Shown here: positions 1 to 12,691 of the stretch, one piece after another | How the letters are laid out: the number at the start of each line of letters is the position of its first letter | Position numbering within the stretch: the first letter of the stretch is position 1 | DNA from: Domibacillus iocasae | GTDB taxonomy: Bacteria; Bacillota; Bacilli; Bacillales; Domibacillaceae | Length of the DNA stretch: 64,000 bases | Direction: 5' to 3' | NCBI RefSeq assembly: GCF_001750285.1 | Contig: NZ_MAMP01000020.1 | Location: forward strand, 1-64,000 | Notes under the pieces: model-generated | Seen by the model: only the letters and a program-made list of their open reading frames with translations | Database searches by the model: none | Told to the model about the DNA's origin: nothing | Translations under genes and position numbers: made by a program

Positions 1-249
1 ATGCGCCGCGGGCCCATCCTGCAGTGACAGCCGAAGCCGCCTTTTAAAAGGAAGCCATGAGGTTTCCAATGTTATTCGGTATTAGCCCCGGTTTCCCGGA
101 GTTATCCCAATCTGCAGGGCAGGTTGCCCACGTGTTACTCACCCGTCCGCCGCTGACTTCCGGGAGCAAGCTCCCTTCTGTCCGCTCGACTTGCATGTAT
201 TAGGCACGCCGCCAGCGTTCGTCCTGAGCCAGGATCAAACTCTCCAAAA
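1..249 (-). rRNA. 16S ribosomal RNA, 5' end (partial, runs off the left edge)
   Basis: On the minus strand the sequence opens with GGAGAGTTTGATCCTGGCTC, the universal 16S 5' signature, followed by the conserved helices of the first 240 nt. Only the first sixth of the gene is present; the rest lies left of base 1. The V1 loop (AGAAGGGAGCTTGCTCCC) is of Bacillus type. The exact 5' nucleotide is set by homology at about 247-250. Two tandem promoters lie upstream, so this is the start of an rrn operon transcribed out of the window. Confidence 0.97.
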
Positions 250-407
250 AGTGTTTGACTGCTCATTTGTTTCTATTAAAAATACGGGGTGTATTTTTAA
301 TAGAAGTTAAAAATTAAAACGTTGACGTTTTTATTGATTTTGTTCAGTTTTCAATGTTCAATACAACTCAGCGCCGTCGTTATAAAACTTAAAACAGCGA
401 CTTTCTC
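250..407 (-). other. rrn leader region
   Basis: Transcribed spacer between the second rrn promoter and the 16S 5' end. It contains the motif TGAACATTGAAAACTGAACA (positions 360-341), which resembles the boxA-like antitermination/processing element found ahead of 16S genes in Bacillus. No coding capacity is seen. Confidence 0.6.
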
Positions 408-436
408 ATAATACCAAGATGAATCAAATTCGTCAA
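408..436 (-). promoter_or_regulatory. rrn promoter P2
   Basis: TTGACG (436-431), a 17-nt spacer and TATTAT (413-408), read on the minus strand. This is a near-consensus sigma-A promoter about 155 bp before the 16S 5' end. Confidence 0.88.
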
Positions 437-493
437 GGATTATTTTTAATTTCTTTTTGGCTGTTTTAATTTCTCCTAACAGCGACGCTAATT

Positions 494-523
494 AATATAA
501 CATCACATTTAATGTTGAGTCAA
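494..523 (-). promoter_or_regulatory. rrn promoter P1
   Basis: TTGACT (523-518), an 18-nt spacer and TATATT (499-494) on the minus strand. It lies about 85 bp upstream of P2, giving the tandem arrangement usual for Bacillus rrn operons. Confidence 0.8.
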
Positions 524-542
524 TGATTTTCTTGAAAAATAA

Positions 543-1415
543 TTAATCTTTTTTCACTTGATAATGACGATGGAAAATCCCCTGCCCTTTTGTCTGAACA
601 GAAACAACATGAACGAGCTGCCGATCAATCAAATATTCCATTAATGTTACAATATCTACCGCATAATGCATTACCTCTTCATGTTTTAACAATTCACTGA
701 TACTCCACCATTCCTTTTCCTTCATCAGTGTCAGTAAATGGTCTGCTCCTCGTTCAGTCCGCGAATGAATTAAAAATTCACTCGCTAAAAAAAGAAGTTC
801 CAGTCTTTTTTGCAAATTCTCATCGCTTGTTAAAAGTTCTTCGTACAATTTATAAATGCCTGGTTCAATGTGGCGAACTTGATTCCAGACAGTCAATTCT
901 GGATAAAACCCATTTTCAATAACAGAAAGCCGGGCTAGATGGTGCAATGAATGCATTACGTGATTATATGCGTCTAAAAAGTGAGCATCATTAAAAAATG
1001 CTTTCCCATCTGTGTAACGTTTAATTAATTTCGCAAATTCAATCGTCATTTTAATTTTCCGGCCGTAAAATGGAAAGTCACGCATTTCCGTTTTCAGCTC
1101 TTGAACGTATTCATTTCGATCAAATAAAATCCTTCCATGATAAAGCCATTCAATGACTTTTCGGTTTGTACCTAAAAGAAGCCATTCCTTTAATTGCGCT
1201 TCTGTCACGATATACATTGAAGCTGTTTCTTCATTCCAGTCCACATAATGTTTAATAAAAACAGCTTCCTCCGCTTCTTTAACAATGATAAGCAGAATGG
1301 AATCAAAGTTTTCGGTAAACGCTCGATTTTGTTCGTTTTTCTGTATGGCTAATACACCGAGTGTATTTTGCTGACTTGTTCGTTCTTGATATAAGGGGCG
1401 TAGCAGATCTTCCAC
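543..1415 (-). CDS. ygxA: YgxA family nucleotidyltransferase-like protein
   Basis: 290-residue soluble protein recognised as the YgxA family, annotated as nucleotidyltransferase-like; no reaction has been assigned to my knowledge. The open frame continues far upstream, across ygzB, but a GTG at 1415 preceded by GGAGG with an 8-nt gap gives the expected length and begins [12 protein letters not shown]. Upstream ATG codons (1445, 1463, 1484) lack a good ribosome site. It lies between the rrn promoters and the divergent ygzB, as recalled for B. subtilis next to rrnD. Function is unknown; family membership is fairly sure. Confidence 0.85.
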   Translation of the reverse strand: MEDLLRPLYQERTSQQNTLGVLAIQKNEQNRAFTENFDSILLIIVKEAEEAVFIKHYVDWNEETASMYIVTEAQLKEWLLLGTNRKVIEWLYHGRILFDRNEYVQELKTEMRDFPFYGRKIKMTIEFAKLIKRYTDGKAFFNDAHFLDAYNHVMHSLHHLARLSVIENGFYPELTVWNQVRHIEPGIYKLYEELLTSDENLQKRLELLFLASEFLIHSRTERGADHLLTLMKEKEWWSISELLKHEEVMHYAVDIVTLMEYLIDRQLVHVVSVQTKGQGIFHRHYQVKKD

Positions 1416-1533
1416 TTTCTTTTCCTCCAGACGTTTAAATTTCATTTTGTTTAGTTTCGACATAAAATGTCGAATTCCTGCCATAAGGAGACAGAGATTG
1501 TATGATATAGTGTTTAGTGGGAGGATGAAAACG

Positions 1534-1893
1534 ATGGCAAAAAAATATTCAAGCAAAATTAATAAAATCCGTACATTTGCGTTAAGCCTTATTTTTATTG
1601 GATTTGTTGTAATGTACGGTGGTATTTTCTTCCGTGAAAACTTCCTCGTCATGACGATCTTCATGCTGCTTGGCCTTCTATGCATTGTGGCCAGTACAGT
1701 TGTGTATTTCTGGATCGGCATGCTGTCGACCAGAGCGGTACAGGTTGTTTGTCCAAACTGTGGGAAGCCGACAAAAGTGCTTGGACGAGTCGACATGTGC
1801 ATGTACTGCAACGAGCCGCTTACGCTGGACCCTTCTTTGGAAGGAAAAGAATTCGATGAAAAGTATAATCAGAAAAAAAGCCTTGATAACTAG
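1534..1893 (+). CDS. ygzB: YgzB family small membrane protein
   Basis: 119 residues. Two hydrophobic segments near the N-terminus (about residues 15-35 and 45-70) are followed by a cytosolic tail with two CxxC pairs (CPNC and CMYC), which looks like a small zinc ribbon. This is the pattern of the conserved Bacillus YgzB family (UPF0295-like); the role is unknown. The ATG at 1534 is chosen because GGGAGG lies 9 nt upstream; the ATG at 1525 sits too close to that site. It converges on perR and shares its terminator. Confidence 0.85.
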   Translation: MAKKYSSKINKIRTFALSLIFIGFVVMYGGIFFRENFLVMTIFMLLGLLCIVASTVVYFWIGMLSTRAVQVVCPNCGKPTKVLGRVDMCMYCNEPLTLDPSLEGKEFDEKYNQKKSLDN

Positions 1894-1898
1894 AAAAA

Positions 1899-1931
1899 AA
1901 ACCTCCATCCTAAAAGGACGATGGAGGTTTT
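1899..1931. terminator. Bidirectional terminator between ygzB and perR
   Basis: Stem ACCTCCATC / GATGGAGGT with A/T runs on both sides; it overlaps the perR stop codon. It serves the convergent genes ygzB (+) and perR (-). Confidence 0.85.
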
Positions 1932-2394
1932 AGTGTAAATCTTTATGGTTGCACTCTGCGCATGTACCGTATATTTCCATGCGGTGATGACTAATTTTAA
2001 AGCCTGTTACATGTGCTGCAAGCTGCTCGACTTCATCAAGACCTGGATAATGGAAGTCAACAATCTTGCCGCACGTTTCGCAAATCACGTGGTAATGCTC
2101 TGTTGTAACGAAATCAAAGCGGCTTGATGTATCACCATAAGTTAATTCTTTTACGAGACCCACTTCACGGAATACGCGTAAATTATTGTACACAGTGGCA
2201 ACACTCATATTTGGAAACTTTCCTTCAAGCGCTTTATAAATGTCATCAGCAGTCGGGTGCGTCATCGACTCGACGAGAAATTCAAGAATCGCATGGCGTT
2301 GAGGAGTAATACGGACACCGGTTTGTTTCAGTGTATCAAGCGCATCTTTCAACTGATCATGGGATTCATGGACATGTGTGTGTGACAAGGACAT
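1930..2394 (-). CDS. perR: Peroxide-responsive repressor PerR (Fur family)
   Basis: 154-residue Fur-family regulator that senses H2O2 by metal-catalysed histidine oxidation and represses oxidative-stress and iron genes. The winged helix includes [17 protein letters not shown] (about 61-77). Regulatory-metal ligands known from B. subtilis PerR (H37, D85, H91, H93, D104) appear here as H46, D94, H100, H102 and D113. The structural zinc site is C105xxC108 with C145xxC148. The ATG at 2394 sits very close to AGAGGTG; a TTG two codons later (2388) has better spacing, so the true product may be 152 residues. Autoregulation is likely, given the Per box at 2428-2442. Confidence 0.96.
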   Translation of the reverse strand: MSLSHTHVHESHDQLKDALDTLKQTGVRITPQRHAILEFLVESMTHPTADDIYKALEGKFPNMSVATVYNNLRVFREVGLVKELTYGDTSSRFDFVTTEHYHVICETCGKIVDFHYPGLDEVEQLAAHVTGFKISHHRMEIYGTCAECNHKDLH

Positions 2395-2427
2395 ACACCT
2401 CTTTTCTTTCTGAAAAGGATTATTACT

Positions 2428-2442
2428 TTGTAATCTTTATAA
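2428..2442 (-). promoter_or_regulatory. PerR operator (Per box) of perR
   Basis: On the minus strand TTATAAAGATTACAA matches the 7-1-7 Per box consensus TTATAATNATTATAA at 12 of 14 fixed positions. It lies 3 nt downstream of the -10 element, over the expected start of transcription, which suggests autorepression. Confidence 0.78.
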
Positions 2443-2444
2443 AC

Positions 2445-2474
2445 AGTGTACTCGCAAATGATTATAATTGTCAA
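2445..2474 (-). promoter_or_regulatory. perR promoter
   Basis: TTGACA (2474-2469), an 18-nt spacer and TACACT (2450-2445) on the minus strand. Confidence 0.7.
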
Positions 2475-2484
2475 TGGAAAAGAA

Positions 2485-2505
2485 AAACCGGCTTAGCGCC
2501 GGTTT
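2485..2505 (-). terminator. Terminator of the hydroxyacid dehydrogenase gene
   Basis: Stem AAACCGGC / GCCGGTTT. The stop codon at 2504-2506 lies in the stem, and a T-rich tract follows on the minus strand. Confidence 0.75.
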
Positions 2506-3448
2506 AATATCCTTTCGTCACATCAATGACATTTGCATAATCTCCGCCGTCGATAAAGCAGCGAAGATTATGTTCGAAAATCTCCATTGCCCTTGGAACG
2601 TATTGCTTTGTGACACTGGAAATGTGCGGCGTAACCGTTATAGCCGGATGACGCCAAAATGGATGGGCTTCAGGAAGCGGTTCTACCGTGAATACGTCTA
2701 AATACGCATGGGCAATTTCTTCATCATTAATAGCTGAAAGCAAAACGAGTTCTGAGACTAGGTCACCCCGCCCAATGTTGATAAAGGCAGCCGTATTTTT
2801 CATCGCCTCAAAGTGCTCTTGCTGCAGCAGATTAATCGTTTCTGGCGTACTCGGCAAAACTGATACAATAAAGTCCGCCCCACGAACAGCCGAATCAAGT
2901 TCATGAATCGTAAAAATTTGATCAAATTCTTCAACATGACGGCCGCTTTTATTAACACCCGTTGTCGCCATCTGGAATGCTTTTGCGAGCCGGGCAATCT
3001 CTTGGCCGATCGCTCCTGTTCCAAGAATCGCCACTTCTTTTCCGGCCAATTCCTGCAGTGGCAGCTCCTTATTCCACGTTTCGGACTGTTCAAGCGTATG
3101 CAGTTCTGCAAATCGCTTTACATGATTCAGCATAAAACCAAGAGTAAATTCCGCCATTGGAATCTTATGTATACCACGGGCATTTGTGACAAGGATATCC
3201 CGGTCTCTGATAGCCTGAAGCGGCATTTCTTCAATACCAGCCGAAGCCACCATAATCCATTTAAGAGACTCGCACTCATGAATACGCTCTTCTGTGAGAT
3301 CACTCCCGAATGTCACCAAAATCTCCGCTTCAAGGAGCGATTGGGCTTCATCCAATTGCTTATAAAACGAAAATGTTTCGTTTGGGAATTTTTTCTGAAG
3401 ATCCGCTTGAATATCCCGCGGCGGGCGAAATGTAAATACGATGTTCAA
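2504..3448 (-). CDS. D-2-hydroxyacid dehydrogenase family protein
   Basis: 314 residues; NAD(P)-dependent oxidoreductase of the D-isomer-specific 2-hydroxyacid dehydrogenase family, reducing a 2-keto acid or oxidising a D-2-hydroxy acid in the cytosol. The N-terminal half is the catalytic domain. The nucleotide loop GTGAIG is at 143-148. The catalytic triad appears as R227 (NIGRGD), E256 (VEPLPE) and H275 (TPHISS). The substrate cannot be read from sequence. It lies between perR and bcp on the same strand, 12 nt from bcp, so it is probably co-transcribed with the peroxiredoxin. Confidence 0.88.
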   Translation of the reverse strand: MNIVFTFRPPRDIQADLQKKFPNETFSFYKQLDEAQSLLEAEILVTFGSDLTEERIHECESLKWIMVASAGIEEMPLQAIRDRDILVTNARGIHKIPMAEFTLGFMLNHVKRFAELHTLEQSETWNKELPLQELAGKEVAILGTGAIGQEIARLAKAFQMATTGVNKSGRHVEEFDQIFTIHELDSAVRGADFIVSVLPSTPETINLLQQEHFEAMKNTAAFINIGRGDLVSELVLLSAINDEEIAHAYLDVFTVEPLPEAHPFWRHPAITVTPHISSVTKQYVPRAMEIFEHNLRCFIDGGDYANVIDVTKGY

Positions 3449-3460
3449 TGAAGTTCCCCC

Positions 3461-3928
3461 TTAACCTAACGCTTTTACTGCTTCAAGCGTTTCTTCTACA
3501 TGTCCTTTTACGCGAACTTTCCGCCATTCTTTTGTGATAATGCCTTCTTTATTAATTAAAAAAGTCGAGCGTTCAATGCCCATATATTCTTTGCCGAAGT
3601 TCTTTTTCAGCGTCCAGACGCCGTACAGTTTTGCCGCTGTTTGTTCTTCATCAGCAAGCAATGTAAAAGGTAATCTATGTTTCTCAATAAATTTTTGATG
3701 GCGCGTAGCCGAATCCGGACTGATGCCGATAATAACCGTATTGTACGCAGAAAATACGCTGTTTTGGTCCCGGAAATCACATGCTTCTGTTGTGCAGCCC
3801 GGTGTCATATCCTTCGGGTAAAAATAAAGAACAATATTCTTCCCTTTAAAGTCCGCAATATTCACCTGTTTTCCCTCTTGATCCGGCAATGTAAAAATCG
3901 GTGCCGGCTTTCCAGTTAAATCTTCCAC
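3461..3928 (-). CDS. bcp: Thiol peroxidase of the Bcp/PrxQ family
   Basis: 155-residue thioredoxin-dependent peroxiredoxin that reduces H2O2 and alkyl hydroperoxides in the cytosol (YgaF in B. subtilis). The peroxidatic and resolving cysteines are C45 and C50 in PGCTTEAC, typical of the atypical 2-Cys BCP type. An in-frame extension reaches 3979, but GTG 3928 with GGGGG 7 nt upstream gives the standard length and start ([10 protein letters not shown]). Its place next to perR and a probable shared transcript with the dehydrogenase fit a peroxide-defence role. Confidence 0.93.
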   Translation of the reverse strand: MEDLTGKPAPIFTLPDQEGKQVNIADFKGKNIVLYFYPKDMTPGCTTEACDFRDQNSVFSAYNTVIIGISPDSATRHQKFIEKHRLPFTLLADEEQTAAKLYGVWTLKKNFGKEYMGIERSTFLINKEGIITKEWRKVRVKGHVEETLEAVKALG

Positions 3929-3994
3929 TCGAATTCCCCCTTTTTCTTTTAGCGTATCGAATCGGGCTGAAATTGGCAACTAATGAACGATTCG

Positions 3995-4023
3995 TTGATT
4001 CCTTTTCTGAAGAGGTCTACAAT
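3995..4023 (+). promoter_or_regulatory. hemL promoter
   Basis: TTGATT (3995-4000), a 17-nt spacer and TACAAT (4018-4023), leaving a short leader before the AGGAGG site at 4042-4047. Confidence 0.7.
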
Positions 4024-4056
4024 GAAACAGAAAAACAACTCAGGAGGCTTTTCATT

Positions 4057-5346
4057 ATGAATTTTGCAAAATCTGATGCGCTCCATCAAGAAGCGCTCGA
4101 ACATATTGTCGGCGGTGTCAACAGCCCGTCCCGTTCTTATAAGGCAGTTGGCGGAGGAGCACCTATTGCCATGGCGCGCGGAGAGGGAGCATACTTTTGG
4201 GATATAGATGGGAATCAATACATTGACTATTTAGCCGCATACGGGCCGATTATTACCGGGCATGCGCATCCTCATATTACAGAGGCAATTACAAAAGCGG
4301 CGCAAAACGGGGTGTTATTCGGTACGCCGACCGAGCATGAAGTGATGTTTGCCAAAAAGCTGAAAAAAGCAATGCCAGCCCTGGATAAAGTCCGCTTCGT
4401 GAACAGCGGCACCGAAGCGGTCATGACAACGATTCGTGTTGCACGGGCTTATACAAAGCGGGATAAAATCATTAAATTCGCCGGGTGTTATCACGGCCAT
4501 TCAGACCTTGTTCTCGTCGCGGCAGGAAGCGGCCCTTCCACTCTTGGGACACCAGATTCAGCTGGCGTGCCGAAAAGCATTGCTCAGGAAGTGATCACAG
4601 TTCCGTTTAATGAAACAGAACCGTTAAAAGAAGCGCTTGAAAAATGGGGCGATAATGTCGCAGCCGTTATGATTGAACCGATCGTCGGCAACTTCGGCAT
4701 TGTTGAGCCAAAACCAGGCTTTCTAGAAGAGGTGAAACGACTTACTCATAACGCTGGTGCACTCCTTATTTTTGATGAAGTGATTTCTGCTTTCCGCTTT
4801 ATGTACGGCGGCGCCCAGGATTTACTTGGCGTGACACCAGACTTAACGGCTCTTGGCAAGATCATCGGCGGCGGCCTGCCAATCGGTGCTTATGGCGGCC
4901 GCGCGGATGTTATGGAAGAAGTAGCGCCTCTTGGTCCTGCTTATCAAGCAGGAACAATGGCAGGGAACCCCGCTTCGATGCTGTCTGGCCTTGCCTGTTT
5001 GGAGGTAATCGAAAAAGAAGGCATTTATGAGCAGCTTGATCATTTAGGCGCGCTGCTTGAAGACGGCCTTTTAAAGGCAGCAGCTAAAGCAAAAATTCCG
5101 GTTACTATTAATCGCCTAAAAGGCGCCTTAACGATTTACTTTACCGATCAAAAAGTCGTCAACTACGACCAGGCAGAAGCAACAGATGGCGAGCTTTTTG
5201 CAAGATTCTTTAAAGAAATGCTGCATCGCGGTATTAATTTAGCTCCATCAAAATATGAAGCTTGGTTTTTAACGACTGCCCATACAGAAGAAGATATTCA
5301 AAAAACCATCCGCGCCGCTGAAGAAGCATTCGCTTCACTAAGATAA
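4057..5346 (+). CDS. hemL: Glutamate-1-semialdehyde 2,1-aminomutase (GsaB paralogue)
   Basis: 429 residues; PLP enzyme converting glutamate-1-semialdehyde to 5-aminolevulinate for heme synthesis. PLP-binding features: NSGTEAV (117-123), D240 in FDEV, and the Schiff-base lysine K268 in ALGKIIGGG. Start at ATG 4057 after AGGAGG; an upstream in-frame extension overlaps bcp and is not credible. It stands apart from any hem operon, in the place that gsaB holds in B. subtilis (ygaF-gsaB-ygaE), so it is probably the second aminomutase. Confidence 0.94.
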   Translation: MNFAKSDALHQEALEHIVGGVNSPSRSYKAVGGGAPIAMARGEGAYFWDIDGNQYIDYLAAYGPIITGHAHPHITEAITKAAQNGVLFGTPTEHEVMFAKKLKKAMPALDKVRFVNSGTEAVMTTIRVARAYTKRDKIIKFAGCYHGHSDLVLVAAGSGPSTLGTPDSAGVPKSIAQEVITVPFNETEPLKEALEKWGDNVAAVMIEPIVGNFGIVEPKPGFLEEVKRLTHNAGALLIFDEVISAFRFMYGGAQDLLGVTPDLTALGKIIGGGLPIGAYGGRADVMEEVAPLGPAYQAGTMAGNPASMLSGLACLEVIEKEGIYEQLDHLGALLEDGLLKAAAKAKIPVTINRLKGALTIYFTDQKVVNYDQAEATDGELFARFFKEMLHRGINLAPSKYEAWFLTTAHTEEDIQKTIRAAEEAFASLR

Positions 5347-5404
5347 CATTCTTCTAAAAGCGCTCACGTCCTGTGAGCAACGAAGAAGCCAAAACATCCT
5401 GTTT

Positions 5405-5438
5405 AAGAAACGCCTTCATTTCCAAGGCGTTTCTTTTT
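5405..5438 (+). terminator. hemL terminator
   Basis: 12-bp stem AAGAAACGCCTT / AAGGCGTTTCTT with a 7-nt loop, then a T run. A weaker hairpin (GCTCAC/GTGAGC) precedes it at about 5362-5378. Confidence 0.85.
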
Positions 5439-5452
5439 CATTTTTCTGTCAC

Positions 5453-5481
5453 TTGCAATGCCTTCTGTTCCGTTGTATAGT
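5453..5481 (+). promoter_or_regulatory. ygaE promoter
   Basis: TTGCAA (5453-5458), a 17-nt spacer and TATAGT (5476-5481), about 75 nt upstream of the start codon. Confidence 0.6.
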
Positions 5482-5559
5482 ACAGTTTGTTTGACTCGAA
5501 GAGATTTGCGGTAAACACGTATCAATATAATTTATTTTTAGAAAGGACTTACCTATCAA

Positions 5560-6636
5560 ATGAAGCTTGGTGCCCGCATTTTTAAAACGGGAATTGCCAT
5601 CGTTTTAGCTCTTTATATTGCACAGTGGCTTGGGCTGCCATCGCCGGTCTTTGCCGGAATCGCGGCTGTTTTTGCCATTCAGCCAAATATTTACCGTTCC
5701 TATTTAACAGTGGTAGAACAAATTCAGGCGAATATCGTCGGTGCAACAATCGCGATTCTTTTCGTACTTGTTTTTGGAAACCACATTATTATTGTCGGCC
5801 TCGCCGCGATTATCGCCATTATTATTTTACTTAAGTTTAAGCTTGAGAAATCAATCAGCATCGCCCTTGTAACCATTATTGCGATTATGGAAGTGCAGAA
5901 CGACCAGTTTGTTCAATTTTCAATGATCCGTATGTTTAATATTTCAATCGGGGTTTTGTCCTCATTCATTGTAAATCTTGTTTTTTTACCACCCAAATAC
6001 GAAACAAAATTATTTTCTTCCCTTAATCAATTAAGCGAAGACGTATTAAAGTGGATCCGAATCACATCCAGGAACGCATCAGAATCCCATTTATTAAAAA
6101 AAGATATAAGCAGGCAGCGTGAAAAACTTATCAAGATCGATAATATGTTTTTGCTATATAAAGAAGACCGGACACCGCTGAAGAAAAACCTTCGGGCGAA
6201 GCAGCGAAAAACGGTCCTGTACCGTAAACTGATTTTAACGACCCGGCGCAGCATGGACATTTTACAGCGCCTCAATCAGTACGAGAATGAACTCCACCAT
6301 TTAAATCCGGAGCTGTTACGGACAATGCAGGACCACCTTGACTGCCTTGTCAGCTACCATGAGCATTTGCTTCTCCGGTTTGTCGGCAAAGCGAAAACGA
6401 CAGAAACATCTGAAGAGTTGTTTGAGCCGTGCATGAACCGAGATGAATTTATGCATATGTTTACAGATGAGATCTATAAAGAAAACAAAGAAGAACTTAC
6501 ATCCTCCATTCACCTTCTCCACATCGTATCATCGATTTTGGAATATGGAGAAAAACTGGAGCACTTAGACCACCTGATGACCAGCTTTTACAAATATCAT
6601 AAAGATGATGAAGCTCCTGAATACGAAGAAGAATAA
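5560..6636 (+). CDS. ygaE: Aromatic acid exporter family (ArAE/FUSC-like) membrane protein
   Basis: 358 residues. The N-terminal 150 are almost entirely membrane-spanning, with about six helices, and carry the AAVFAIQPNIYRSY region typical of ArAE_1/DUF939 proteins. The C-terminal 200 residues are charged, helical and cytosolic. Related proteins are annotated as aromatic acid exporters, but I know of no demonstrated substrate. Single gene between strong terminators; its place between gsaB and ygaD matches B. subtilis ygaE. Confidence 0.82.
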   Translation: MKLGARIFKTGIAIVLALYIAQWLGLPSPVFAGIAAVFAIQPNIYRSYLTVVEQIQANIVGATIAILFVLVFGNHIIIVGLAAIIAIIILLKFKLEKSISIALVTIIAIMEVQNDQFVQFSMIRMFNISIGVLSSFIVNLVFLPPKYETKLFSSLNQLSEDVLKWIRITSRNASESHLLKKDISRQREKLIKIDNMFLLYKEDRTPLKKNLRAKQRKTVLYRKLILTTRRSMDILQRLNQYENELHHLNPELLRTMQDHLDCLVSYHEHLLLRFVGKAKTTETSEELFEPCMNRDEFMHMFTDEIYKENKEELTSSIHLLHIVSSILEYGEKLEHLDHLMTSFYKYHKDDEAPEYEEE

Positions 6637-6638
6637 GA

Positions 6639-6697
6639 AAAAGGCGGTCCGTCCAAAGCCAGAAATAACTGACTTTGACGGGACCGCCTTTTTTTGA
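6639..6697. terminator. Bidirectional terminator between ygaE and ygaD
   Basis: Outer stem AAGGCGGTCC / GGACCGCCTT, extended inward with small mismatches to CAAAG/CTTTG, followed by a T7 run on the plus strand. Confidence 0.82.
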
Positions 6698-6741
6698 ATA
6701 CATCTGTTTATGCTCACGCTGATACGATGAAGGACTTTCTA

Positions 6742-8487
<1,746 letters not shown>

Positions 8488-8517
8488 CTCTTATCCCCCT
8501 TCTTTCCACAACGAAAA

Positions 8518-8541
8518 AACCTGTTGAACACTTCAACAGGC
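8518..8541 (-). terminator. ygaC terminator
   Basis: Perfect stem CCTGTTGAA / TTCAACAGG with a 3-nt loop, followed on the minus strand by TTTTTT. Confidence 0.88.
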
Positions 8542-8543
8542 CT

Positions 8544-9074
8544 TCAGCGACATAGCTGTGAGTATTTCCCATACCAGCGCTCGATAAATCCGGGTGAAAA
8601 TGGGCCTTTCTGCTGTTCAATCAATTGAAGCAGATAATCCATATTACGCCGCAAAATTTTATCAATGACTTCCGGATAGTTCATCTCATGGCTATGCTGT
8701 CGGTACTCGTCTTCATCAAGTAAAATATACGTCATATCCGGAAAAACCTTTACGTCAAGATCATAATCAATATACTTGAGCGCGCCCTGGTCAAACACGA
8801 ATGGTGAACTAATATTGCAATAGTAATGGATACCGTCTGCACGAAGCATGCCAATTACATTAAACCATTTACGTGTGTGAAAGTAACAGATTGCCGGCTC
8901 GCGTGTCACCCATGTCCGTCCGTCTGATTCTGTTACAATTGTCCGATCGTTTCCACCAATAACAATATTTTCAGTTGCTTTTACGACAACTGTTTCTTCC
9001 CACACCCGATGAATGTGGCCATTATGCTTATAGCTGTGAATCTGCACCGATTCACCTTCTGCAGGAATCTCCAT
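8544..9074 (-). CDS. ygaC: Nucleoside tri-/diphosphatase, DUF402 family (Ntdp/YgaC)
   Basis: 176 residues, matching the DUF402 family whose staphylococcal member (Ntdp) hydrolyses nucleoside tri- and diphosphates. Conserved positions include [16 protein letters not shown] at the N-terminus, the WVTREPA and YCNISSPF segments and the acidic [13 protein letters not shown] stretch expected to bind metal. Start at ATG 9074 after GGGGA. The enzymatic role is by family resemblance only. Confidence 0.88.
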   Translation of the reverse strand: MEIPAEGESVQIHSYKHNGHIHRVWEETVVVKATENIVIGGNDRTIVTESDGRTWVTREPAICYFHTRKWFNVIGMLRADGIHYYCNISSPFVFDQGALKYIDYDLDVKVFPDMTYILLDEDEYRQHSHEMNYPEVIDKILRRNMDYLLQLIEQQKGPFSPGFIERWYGKYSQLCR

Positions 9075-9180
9075 TGTTGTCCCCTACTTTCCAGCGTCAC
9101 ATGTTGTTTATCTTCCCTTTTTACACGCACGGTAAAACGTTCATCTTCTATTATAACGATTAACAGCTCAAATGAAAACA

Positions 9181-9215
9181 AAATGAAGCCCCGGCTAAGC
9201 GCCGGGGCTTCATTT
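9181..9215. terminator. Terminator of sspE (strong, symmetric)
   Basis: 15-bp stem AAATGAAGCCCCGGC / GCCGGGGCTTCATTT with a 5-nt loop, directly after the sspE stop on the minus strand; T-rich on both sides. Confidence 0.88.
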
Positions 9216-9225
9216 TGTTTTCATA

Positions 9226-9417
9226 TTATCGATTTTGATTTGATGTTGAATTTCTTTTGTTCGCTTCAGAGGCTGCATTTTGCTGTCTTACTTCCTGTGC
9301 ATTTGTTTCAGAAGCAAACTCTGTTTTATACTGCTGTCCTTGAGCGGATGCAGCGTTTTGTCGTCTCACTTGGTTAACGTCTGTGCCAGCTGTTGTTTTA
9401 TTGCGGTTGTTGTTCAT
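9226..9417 (-). CDS. sspE: Gamma-type small acid-soluble spore protein
   Basis: 63-residue, Asn/Gln-rich protein without hydrophobic segments. Two repeats, TDVNQVRRQNAAS and TNAQEVRQQNAAS, are the hallmark of gamma-type SASP, an amino-acid reserve in the spore core degraded by GPR at germination. ATG 9417 is preceded by AGGGGTG; an upstream in-frame ATG is not supported. A sigma-G-like promoter precedes it. This shows that the organism forms spores. Confidence 0.92.
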   Translation of the reverse strand: MNNNRNKTTAGTDVNQVRRQNAASAQGQQYKTEFASETNAQEVRQQNAASEANKRNSTSNQNR

Positions 9418-9471
9418 TTTTTCACCCCTACGGTTATTTTGTCTTCGTGGTGTTGTGCTCTCCACGCTGAT

Positions 9472-9501
9472 TATATTGACCGAAAAAGATGGATGTTATT
9501 C
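9472..9501 (-). promoter_or_regulatory. Candidate sigma-G promoter of sspE
   Basis: On the minus strand GAATA (9501-9497), an 18-nt spacer and CAATATA (9478-9472) fit the forespore sigma-G pattern (GHATR, N16-18, CATWHTA) with one mismatch, as expected for a SASP gene. Confidence 0.62.
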
Positions 9502-9509
9502 GCGGAAAT

Positions 9510-11341
<1,832 letters not shown>

Positions 11342-11433
11342 ATTTCTTTCCCTCCGCTTTCTGCATGTTACAATGGACTTGAGAATGGGAATACTATTGA
11401 TGATGAGATCTTTTCGTAAAGGAGGCTGTCTAT

Positions 11434-12420
11434 TTGGATACAGGCACTCATATTGTCATGGGATTTGCTCTCGGCGGCCTGGCAACCCTTGATCCGGTTG
11501 TTACCGCAGACCCCGCTACAAAATATGCGGTTATGACGGCTGCTGTGATTGGCTCGCTGGCACCTGATATTGATACGATTTTAAAACTCCGCAATAATGC
11601 GGTTTATATTCGAAATCATCGAGGCGCTACACATTCGATTCCAGCCGTTATACTATGGCCGCTGCTTATTACTGGAGCATTGTTTTTTATTTTTCCGGAT
11701 GCCAATGTCCTTCACCTTTGGCTTTGGTCACAAATTGCTGTTTTTCTGCACGTATTCGTTGATATTTTTAATGCATACGGCACGCAGGCGCTCCGTCCAT
11801 TTTCATCAAGGTGGGTCGCGCTCGGTGTTATTAATACGTTTGACTCATTTATTTTCACGATGCACATTATTGGACTGCTGCTTTGGTGGCTTGCTGGTTT
11901 TGATCCATCATTTACTTTTATAATCGTTTATGCGATCCTGTTTATTTATTATGTTCTCCGCTTTCAAATGCAGGCGGCCATCCGTCATTCCGTCCGCCGG
12001 CTTATTCCCGATGCGGAAGAAATTATTATCGCACCGACGATTCGCTTTAACCAATGGCGCATCGCCGTAAAGTCACCTGAATATTTTTATGTAGCGAGGG
12101 GCTACCGGCGTTCCGTAACCATTTTGGATAAATACAAACGTGTCCCTGTGCCGGAATCTGTTTTGTTTGAAACAGCGAAAAGAGACAAAAATCTGGACGC
12201 CTTCCTTCACTTTTCTCCTGTTTATCGGTGGGAAATGGCTGAATACAATGACTGCTACGAAGTGAAGTTCATCGATCTTCGCTATCGCAGCAAAGAATAT
12301 TATCCATTTGTCGCGGTCGTTCAGCTTGATTTGGACTATAACATTATCGGTTCGTATACCGGCTGGATTTTCAGCGAAGAAAAGCTGCGCAAAAAACTCA
12401 CCTTTTTACCTGGTGATTAA
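11434..12420 (+). CDS. yfhP: YfhP: YdjM/DUF457-type membrane protein (predicted metal-dependent hydrolase)
   Basis: 328 residues. The N-terminal 200 contain about five membrane helices and the HRGATHS motif typical of the YdjM/LexA-regulated membrane-bound hydrolase family. The C-terminal 130 residues are soluble. Start is TTG 11434 after AAAGGAGG. In B. subtilis YfhP is described as a repressor of yfhQ/yfhP-region genes in some annotations, but the sequence says membrane protein; the role is open. It ends in overlapping convergent stop codons with yfhJ. Confidence 0.85.
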   Translation: MDTGTHIVMGFALGGLATLDPVVTADPATKYAVMTAAVIGSLAPDIDTILKLRNNAVYIRNHRGATHSIPAVILWPLLITGALFFIFPDANVLHLWLWSQIAVFLHVFVDIFNAYGTQALRPFSSRWVALGVINTFDSFIFTMHIIGLLLWWLAGFDPSFTFIIVYAILFIYYVLRFQMQAAIRHSVRRLIPDAEEIIIAPTIRFNQWRIAVKSPEYFYVARGYRRSVTILDKYKRVPVPESVLFETAKRDKNLDAFLHFSPVYRWEMAEYNDCYEVKFIDLRYRSKEYYPFVAVVQLDLDYNIIGSYTGWIFSEEKLRKKLTFLPGD

Positions 12421-12686
12421 TGAGACACATCATTTGAATCATCAAGCAAATGTTTATATTTCGGGTTGCGGGCCGCAAATTCATGCAGCTTTGTTCCGTA
12501 ACTGTCAATCAGCTGTGTAACCATTTTTTCGGTAAGTTCTTTCCCACGATAATCGCGGCCTGCTTTTGCATAAGTCGTTTCAAAATCTTCCCACAAAAGC
12601 TCGACCCAAGTGCGTGCACGCGCAACAGACAAGCGGCTGTTTTTTTGAAGCAGCCGCTCTGTTAATTTTTGAAATATTTCTTCCAT
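12417..12686 (-). CDS. yfhJ: YfhJ/WVELL family small protein
   Basis: 89 residues, soluble and acidic, containing the family-defining ARTWVELLWEDFETTYAKAG block (23-42). Function unknown. Third gene of a recX-yfhH-yfhJ operon: GGAGTG, its ribosome site, overlaps the 3' end of yfhH. Its stop overlaps that of yfhP on the other strand. Confidence 0.86.
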   Translation of the reverse strand: MEEIFQKLTERLLQKNSRLSVARARTWVELLWEDFETTYAKAGRDYRGKELTEKMVTQLIDSYGTKLHEFAARNPKYKHLLDDSNDVSH

Positions 12687-12691
12687 TTTTG

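Noticed and set aside
1416-1811. N-terminal extension of ygxA across ygzB
   Set aside because: The extended part is antisense to ygzB and lacks similarity to YgxA; GTG 1415 has a good ribosome site.
3901-4056. N-terminal extension of hemL
   Set aside because: It overlaps bcp on the other strand, while AGGAGG and a promoter point to ATG 4057 and the family length.
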